Assembly (NCBI GenBank): GCA_045586185.1
Contig: JAZMZV010000142.1
Span: 27,980 to 91,979, forward strand
Direction: 5' to 3'
Length of the DNA: 64,000 nucleotides
Source of the DNA: RUG11551 sp045586185
GTDB taxonomy: Bacteria > Planctomycetota > Planctomycetia > Pirellulales > Thermoguttaceae
Shown here: piece by piece, positions 59,867 through 64,000 of the stretch
Layout: the number at the start of each line of letters is the position of its first letter
How positions within the stretch are numbered: position 1 is the stretch's first letter
Translations under genes and position numbers: made by a program
Notes under the pieces: model-generated
Told to the model about the DNA's origin: nothing
The model's input: the letters and a program-made list of their open reading frames with translations, nothing else
Databases searched by the model: none

Positions 59867-62218
59867 TTACCAAATCCAACCCTTGCTTCGTTTTTCCAGC
59901 TGTCCTAACGTAAAGGGCTGAGTATAAATTTTTGTAAATCCCAAATCAATTTCCGCCCAAACAGAAATAAACGCCTCGCTGGCTTCAAGCGACTGCGTAA
60001 AGAGCCAGCTTCCGCCGGCGGCGTCCCACTGTTCGCGAGTAATTTCGATTTTTTCGATAAACGCGACGTCTGCGTCGTCCGGGCGGTCTGCCTCGCTCAA
60101 CTGTCGTTTTGTAACGCCCAAAACGCAAACGTCTGAAAACCTCGGATGAGGCCACGTCCAGCGAAGACGATACTCGCCCTTGGACTTGTCCGACAGAATA
60201 ATGCCGGCGCGCCCCATGGCGGCTTTCAATCCGACGGTTTCCAAATCCACCAGATGTTCGTTTGCCCAGCGAAGAACCTTTTTGAAATACGGTTCGTACC
60301 GATCTGAATAATCCCGGAAAATGCGGGCGTCAAACACCTGAACGAACGGCGCCGGATCGTTGTTTTTCAGAGCGTCTTCCAGCGGCTGAGCTTTTTCAAC
60401 AAGGTCTTTGGACTTGTTGACGTACATTGTCCACTGCTTGGGCAGCGGATAATTTTTCATCAGCGGGTCGTTAATCAGAGTAACGACTTCCTCACGAGCG
60501 TCGCGTCCGATGGCGTCCTGCAATTTTTGGAAAATGCTTCGTCGGGCGACGGCGTCGTTGTAACGCTGTTCCCATTGAGCCACCTGTTTGCACCCGCTTA
60601 AAACCCGACCGTTCCACGCTTCCAAAATGGCGGCGTCGAGTTCGTTTAACGGCAGATTATCCTGAATGGCAAGAACCTTTTTGACGTACTTGTAACGCGA
60701 TTCCGCCAACTCAACTCGCGGTTTGAATTCCGGCGGGATAATCGTCTCACACTGAACTTTTTTAACCATCTTGAACGCCTTGTGAATGGCGACTTCGTCG
60801 TCTGGCGACTTCCGAATAACGCTGATAAGATGGTCAAGATTCAGCACTCGCACTTTCGCCGCCTCAACTCGCGGACGAAGCGAATAAATATATTCTTTGG
60901 GAAGCTGGCTGGCGATCTGGACAATCGTTCTTTCCCCGGAATAGCACATTGTCTCTCGAGACGAAGAATTGTTGACCGACTGCGCCAGTCTGTCAAGCAA
61001 CTGAACGCGTTTTTTGGCGTCGAAATACCATTTCATATCCGCCGGCGGCAGAGGGGGAACGCCCGGCTCCGCCTTGGTCATAATGGCGTCGCCAGTCTTT
61101 GTAACGCGGCGGTCAATCGTTTCGTTCACAACGCGGGGAATCGTCGACCAGCCTTCCCGCGCCTTCTTTACGCAAACTTCTTCGTACGCCTTTTGAATAG
61201 CGGGCTTGAGATAGTCCGGCGCGTCGAGAAAACGTCCGCGCTGATTTAAGGCGTCTACCGCTTTGGAATAGTCGCCCGCCTTGAGCAGGGCTTCTATCTC
61301 CTTGTACGGATTGACCAAATCCCACAACGACGGGACCGCTTCCAACGGTCCGGTCGCGTATCGATAAAACAGTTCCGAAGTCAGTTTCTGAACAGTTTCG
61401 TTTGGGAATTTGAGCAGCGTTTGAACGGTCGCGCTTTGCTGCGGATTTTGGAAGTCTTCAACCCGGAACAGGATTTTGTCGTTGCCGGTTTGTAACACCG
61501 CTCTGTCCCACAAAGACGGATCCAAAGACAACGCTTTGAGTCCCAGATAAATCACGATGGTTGAGTACCTGTCCAGTTCCGGCGACAACAACGTATTTTG
61601 ACCTCGTTTTGGATGCTGATACGGCTGAACGCCGATTTCCAGATTGCGGCGACCAAACAGCCCCGGAACGGACATGCAGTCGTAGTCGACCAGCTTCAAA
61701 CGTCCTTCCGGCGTAACAATGATGTTGTTGTGCTGCAAATCGCCGTGCGCCACCTGAGCCTCGGTCAGCTCGCGCGTCAACGACAGCCAACAGTCCGCTG
61801 CGGCAGACAACGCAGCGCCGTTGCGTTCAGAGCATTTTTTATTCACCCACTTGAACAGCGTATCGCCTTCAACCCAATCCATTAAAATCATCGGGTACCA
61901 GCGGCCGTCCGTGCAGCGAATGCTGTCGTCAACGTACTGGAAGTTGACCAGGCATTTCATTTTCCGTCCTTTGAGGTACTCGTAGGTGCGGAAATAGCGT
62001 TCGCGCCGCTCCGGAGATTCCGTCGAAAACACACGAACCGCCTGTAACGCTCTGTTGGGATAAATCGCCTTATAGACAACCGCAAACGCCCCTGCCCACG
62101 GACGGGGAAGGTTCATTTCGTTTCTCTCGATTTTACATTGTTGCAGTTGAACGTCGCGAAACGCAATCTGCGGCTGCTGAAGCATTATACTGAATTGTGA
62201 AGGCGCTGGCCAGGACAT
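59867..62218 (-). CDS. Serine/threonine protein-kinase-like protein with long C-terminal helical region
   Basis: 783 residues. The kinase domain occupies about 35-290: glycine loop WAGAFAVVYKA, HGDLQHNN with catalytic Asp160 and Asn165 (HGD instead of HRD), and VDYD with metal Asp178. The usual beta-3 Lys is replaced by Arg62 (AVRVF), so activity is uncertain. The remaining 490 residues are helical (ALLKAGDYSKAVDALNQRG; LDHLISVIRKSPDDEVAIHKAFKMV), resembling repeats found after such kinases, with a beta-rich end (YRLRWTWPHPRFSDVCVLGVTK). It lies between the GTPase and the GAP1-like gene, one base before the latter, so it is translationally coupled. Role: phosphorylation or pseudokinase scaffold of the system. 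Confidence 0.87.
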   Translation of the reverse strand: MSWPAPSQFSIMLQQPQIAFRDVQLQQCKIERNEMNLPRPWAGAFAVVYKAIYPNRALQAVRVFSTESPERRERYFRTYEYLKGRKMKCLVNFQYVDDSIRCTDGRWYPMILMDWVEGDTLFKWVNKKCSERNGAALSAAADCWLSLTRELTEAQVAHGDLQHNNIIVTPEGRLKLVDYDCMSVPGLFGRRNLEIGVQPYQHPKRGQNTLLSPELDRYSTIVIYLGLKALSLDPSLWDRAVLQTGNDKILFRVEDFQNPQQSATVQTLLKFPNETVQKLTSELFYRYATGPLEAVPSLWDLVNPYKEIEALLKAGDYSKAVDALNQRGRFLDAPDYLKPAIQKAYEEVCVKKAREGWSTIPRVVNETIDRRVTKTGDAIMTKAEPGVPPLPPADMKWYFDAKKRVQLLDRLAQSVNNSSSRETMCYSGERTIVQIASQLPKEYIYSLRPRVEAAKVRVLNLDHLISVIRKSPDDEVAIHKAFKMVKKVQCETIIPPEFKPRVELAESRYKYVKKVLAIQDNLPLNELDAAILEAWNGRVLSGCKQVAQWEQRYNDAVARRSIFQKLQDAIGRDAREEVVTLINDPLMKNYPLPKQWTMYVNKSKDLVEKAQPLEDALKNNDPAPFVQVFDARIFRDYSDRYEPYFKKVLRWANEHLVDLETVGLKAAMGRAGIILSDKSKGEYRLRWTWPHPRFSDVCVLGVTKRQLSEADRPDDADVAFIEKIEITREQWDAAGGSWLFTQSLEASEAFISVWAEIDLGFTKIYTQPFTLGQLEKRSKGWIW

Positions 62219-62271
62219 AGTTATGAGTTAAAAAAAGTGGTTAAAAGTAAAAGTTGTTAATGCGCTTGCGC

Positions 62272-62306
62272 TAATTCCGAATTCCTAATTCCGAATTCCG
62301 AATTAT
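62272..62306. repeat. Heptanucleotide repeat, TAATTCC/GAATTCC type
   Basis: Five 7-nt units: TAATTCC, GAATTCC, TAATTCC, GAATTCC, GAATTAT, ending at the stop codon of the GTPase gene (62306) and preceding the kinase gene. Confidence 0.8.
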
Positions 62307-64000
62307 TAAAGCGTTGGGAATCCGTTCATTTCCATGACCCAGTACAAGGGTTCTGCCAAACCGAACGGAGACAGGGTTCGGACAGCCAGGTCGGTTTCTC
62401 CGCTGCCTTCCAAACCAACGGCTGTCATGGGGAAGTACATGTGACGCCCGCCGAAAAGCTTTTTAATCTGAGCGTCCATGTCCCATTCGGGCCAGATGTC
62501 TTTGCGAAGTTCGTCAACCAAGGCGCTGCGCTGCTCAATAATCGACTTGGAAAGCCCTTCGCCGGTCGGGTCAATGCGTTCCATATCCGCATAGAATTTA
62601 GCGGCTTTGCCCCACGCGTTGTCCCAGTTGGAAATGGTCGGCAGCAAGTCGATTTTTGTTAAACACAGCGCAATCGGCAGACGCAAAGATCGCCATTGCT
62701 GAATCTGCTTTTGAGTTCTCAAATCGGAATTGAACCGTTCCAGAGCCGCGGCCTGCGGTTCCCACGGGTACGTGGGGTCAATAAAGAACAAAAACGCGTC
62801 GGACGCTAACGCACGCTGACGGCGAAAGTCTTCCGCCGCCACGTCGGTTGTTACTTCTCCGGAATAGTCAAAAACAGACGTTAAAACCTTTGTTCTGCCC
62901 AACGGGTCGTGGTCTGTGTACTGGAACATCATCGGATACGGAATTCTGTCACGCTGAGTCGCCGGCAAAAGATGTCGCTTGTTGACAAGTTCGTCAACCG
63001 ACTTTTGCAAATCCGCCGTCGCCGCCGTTGGGACGATAACCATGTCTTTCGACTGGCTGGAATACCCGTTATTGAGCTGCCAGTAAAGCATGGTCATCCA
63101 GAACGTCTTGCCCGCCTGCGGAACGCCCAAAGTCGGAATGCTCAACTTGGGCATATTCTGATACTGCGACCCGTACGCGAAGTTGCACAAACGTTTGGGC
63201 TTCGCCGTCATTTGGTGCGTGCAGACCGCCGTTCCGCCGTTTTCGTTGGGCGGAGGAACCAGCTGAGGATCAAACTGATACTTTCGGCTGGCAGCTGCGT
63301 ACTCGTCCGGATTGCGAAGCGTTTGAACTTCGCCCTCCGTCAGACACATCGGGCACGTGTTGCGGTATTTCGCGCGCTGTTTCATAACGCCGTTGAAATA
63401 CGCGAACAGCCCCCACGCCAGGAGCGCCAAAAGAACGATTCCCAAAAACGCCCGGAGAAAATGCTTTAATCGAAGGTATTTAGCCGCCTGCAAGCCAAAC
63501 TTTTGGTTGTCGGCATAGACTTCGTTCATTGCCTCCCAATCCTGATTAAAAACCTTAATAAGAGCTTCCGTCTGCTTGACGTAAATAGCGTTGTTAATCA
63601 CCGCTATTCGATATGCGGAAATCTCTTTATACAGGCTTTCGCCCAGCTTCTGTTCCTTATCAGACGGGACGGCCTCGTTAAACGGCTTTTCCAGCGCCTT
63701 GCGAGCGTTGCGAAGTTCAACCGTCTGCTCGTCCGCCTTCTCCTGAAGTTTTTCAACGTCCTTTTTAAGCTGCACTATCTGCTGAGCAAAAGCCGCCTTG
63801 GGAGCTTTCCCTTCAACGGACATATCCAACGCAGCGCGATAAATCACGGCGCCAAACAGAAATGTAACAAACGTGGCAATCGCCAGAAAGATGATAAATC
63901 CAAACAGGACTTTTGACAGCCGCATTTTTCGCGCACGACCGCCGTTGAGCCAACGGCGCAATTCCCGGCGTTTGTCATGCAGAACCGCAGCAAAAAGAAT
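62306..64000 (-). CDS. Membrane GTPase with zinc ribbon (DO-GTPase-like), partial at the window edge
   Basis: At least 551 residues; the frame stays open to the window end, so the true start may lie outside. Internal candidate starts are TTG at 63961 and ATG at 63925 (just before the first membrane helix). Numbering from 63961: membrane spans at 16-40 and 172-192 with a coiled coil between (about 55-95), a zinc ribbon (CPMC at 203-206, CTH and LC at 247-259), Walker A GVPQAGKT (279-286), Walker B-like VFDYSGE (Asp365), and LTKIDLL (435-441) as the base-recognition motif. This matches the GTPase partner type of GAP1 systems. It heads the operon running to 48449. Confidence 0.85.
   Translation of the reverse strand: MLFAAVLHDKRRELRRWLNGGRARKMRLSKVLFGFIIFLAIATFVTFLFGAVIYRAALDMSVEGKAPKAAFAQQIVQLKKDVEKLQEKADEQTVELRNARKALEKPFNEAVPSDKEQKLGESLYKEISAYRIAVINNAIYVKQTEALIKVFNQDWEAMNEVYADNQKFGLQAAKYLRLKHFLRAFLGIVLLALLAWGLFAYFNGVMKQRAKYRNTCPMCLTEGEVQTLRNPDEYAAASRKYQFDPQLVPPPNENGGTAVCTHQMTAKPKRLCNFAYGSQYQNMPKLSIPTLGVPQAGKTFWMTMLYWQLNNGYSSQSKDMVIVPTAATADLQKSVDELVNKRHLLPATQRDRIPYPMMFQYTDHDPLGRTKVLTSVFDYSGEVTTDVAAEDFRRQRALASDAFLFFIDPTYPWEPQAAALERFNSDLRTQKQIQQWRSLRLPIALCLTKIDLLPTISNWDNAWGKAAKFYADMERIDPTGEGLSKSIIEQRSALVDELRKDIWPEWDMDAQIKKLFGGRHMYFPMTAVGLEGSGETDLAVRTLSPFGLAEPLYWVMEMNGFPTL

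Overview
The window looks like part of a planctomycete chromosome, or at least a member of the PVC group. The evidence is: an exosortase with three PEP-CTERM surface proteins carrying near-identical VPEPSTWAL tails, an NPCBM-type carbohydrate-binding protein, several secreted polysaccharide-degrading enzymes, a secreted squalene-cyclase-like/HEAT protein, a caspase homologue, and a large kinase/phosphatase/GTPase gene set of a kind known from planctomycetes. Ribosome-binding sites are present at only some genes. This is inference from gene content; no rRNA is present.

Layout. 1-11 kb (minus strand): secreted carbohydrate-active proteins (NPCBM protein, GH43-GH10 fusion, a 1279-residue TIM-barrel glycosidase-like protein with a CBM9-like end) interrupted by a caspase-LRR protein. 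11-15.5 kb: two PEP-CTERM beta-helix proteins. 15.7-19.4 kb: an ankyrin-repeat protein overlapping a TreZ-like trehalohydrolase. 20-24 kb: a small secreted protein, a 51-residue membrane protein, RsmG, a GH43-like protein and an SDR. 24-26 kb: an IorB-like subunit and an M16 protein without its zinc motif. 26.4 kb: an AT-rich ORF lacking a normal start. 27.6-37.6 kb: exosortase, Wzc/BY-kinase, EpsI-like protein, methyltransferase, and a 1564-residue PEP-CTERM protein. 37.9 kb: tRNA-Ser(GGA). 38-42.5 kb: cyclase/HEAT protein, Tat-type Gfo/Idh/MocA oxidoreductase, LysE exporter. 42.4-47.5 kb (minus): a compact glycan operon (RmlD, YqeG phosphatase, GT39-like, two GT4). 48.4-64 kb (minus): one colinear run encoding a membrane GTPase with zinc ribbon, a protein kinase, a 1520-residue GAP1-like membrane protein, a membrane coiled-coil protein, a vWA protein, a PP2C-like phosphatase, a beta-propeller and a membrane coiled-coil protein.

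How they may work together. The exosortase, EpsI-like protein, BY-kinase and glycosyltransferases form a plausible system for making and anchoring an extracellular glycoprotein matrix whose substrates are the three PEP-CTERM proteins. The 51-64 kb run is the most interesting system: kinase, phosphatase, GTPase and vWA modules around a giant transmembrane GAP1-like protein suggest a membrane-anchored NTP-dependent signalling or conflict device.

Between genes the window is full of structured repeats: a 48-bp double-hairpin repeat (five copies, one with a compensatory base-pair change), a 140-bp triple-palindrome repeat (three copies, each beside a hairpin of different sequence), ATCCGT modules, and at least twelve heptanucleotide tandem repeats whose unit differs from place to place. 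The pentamer GTSAC is also strongly avoided while GTWAC is abundant, including at Val-Thr codon pairs.
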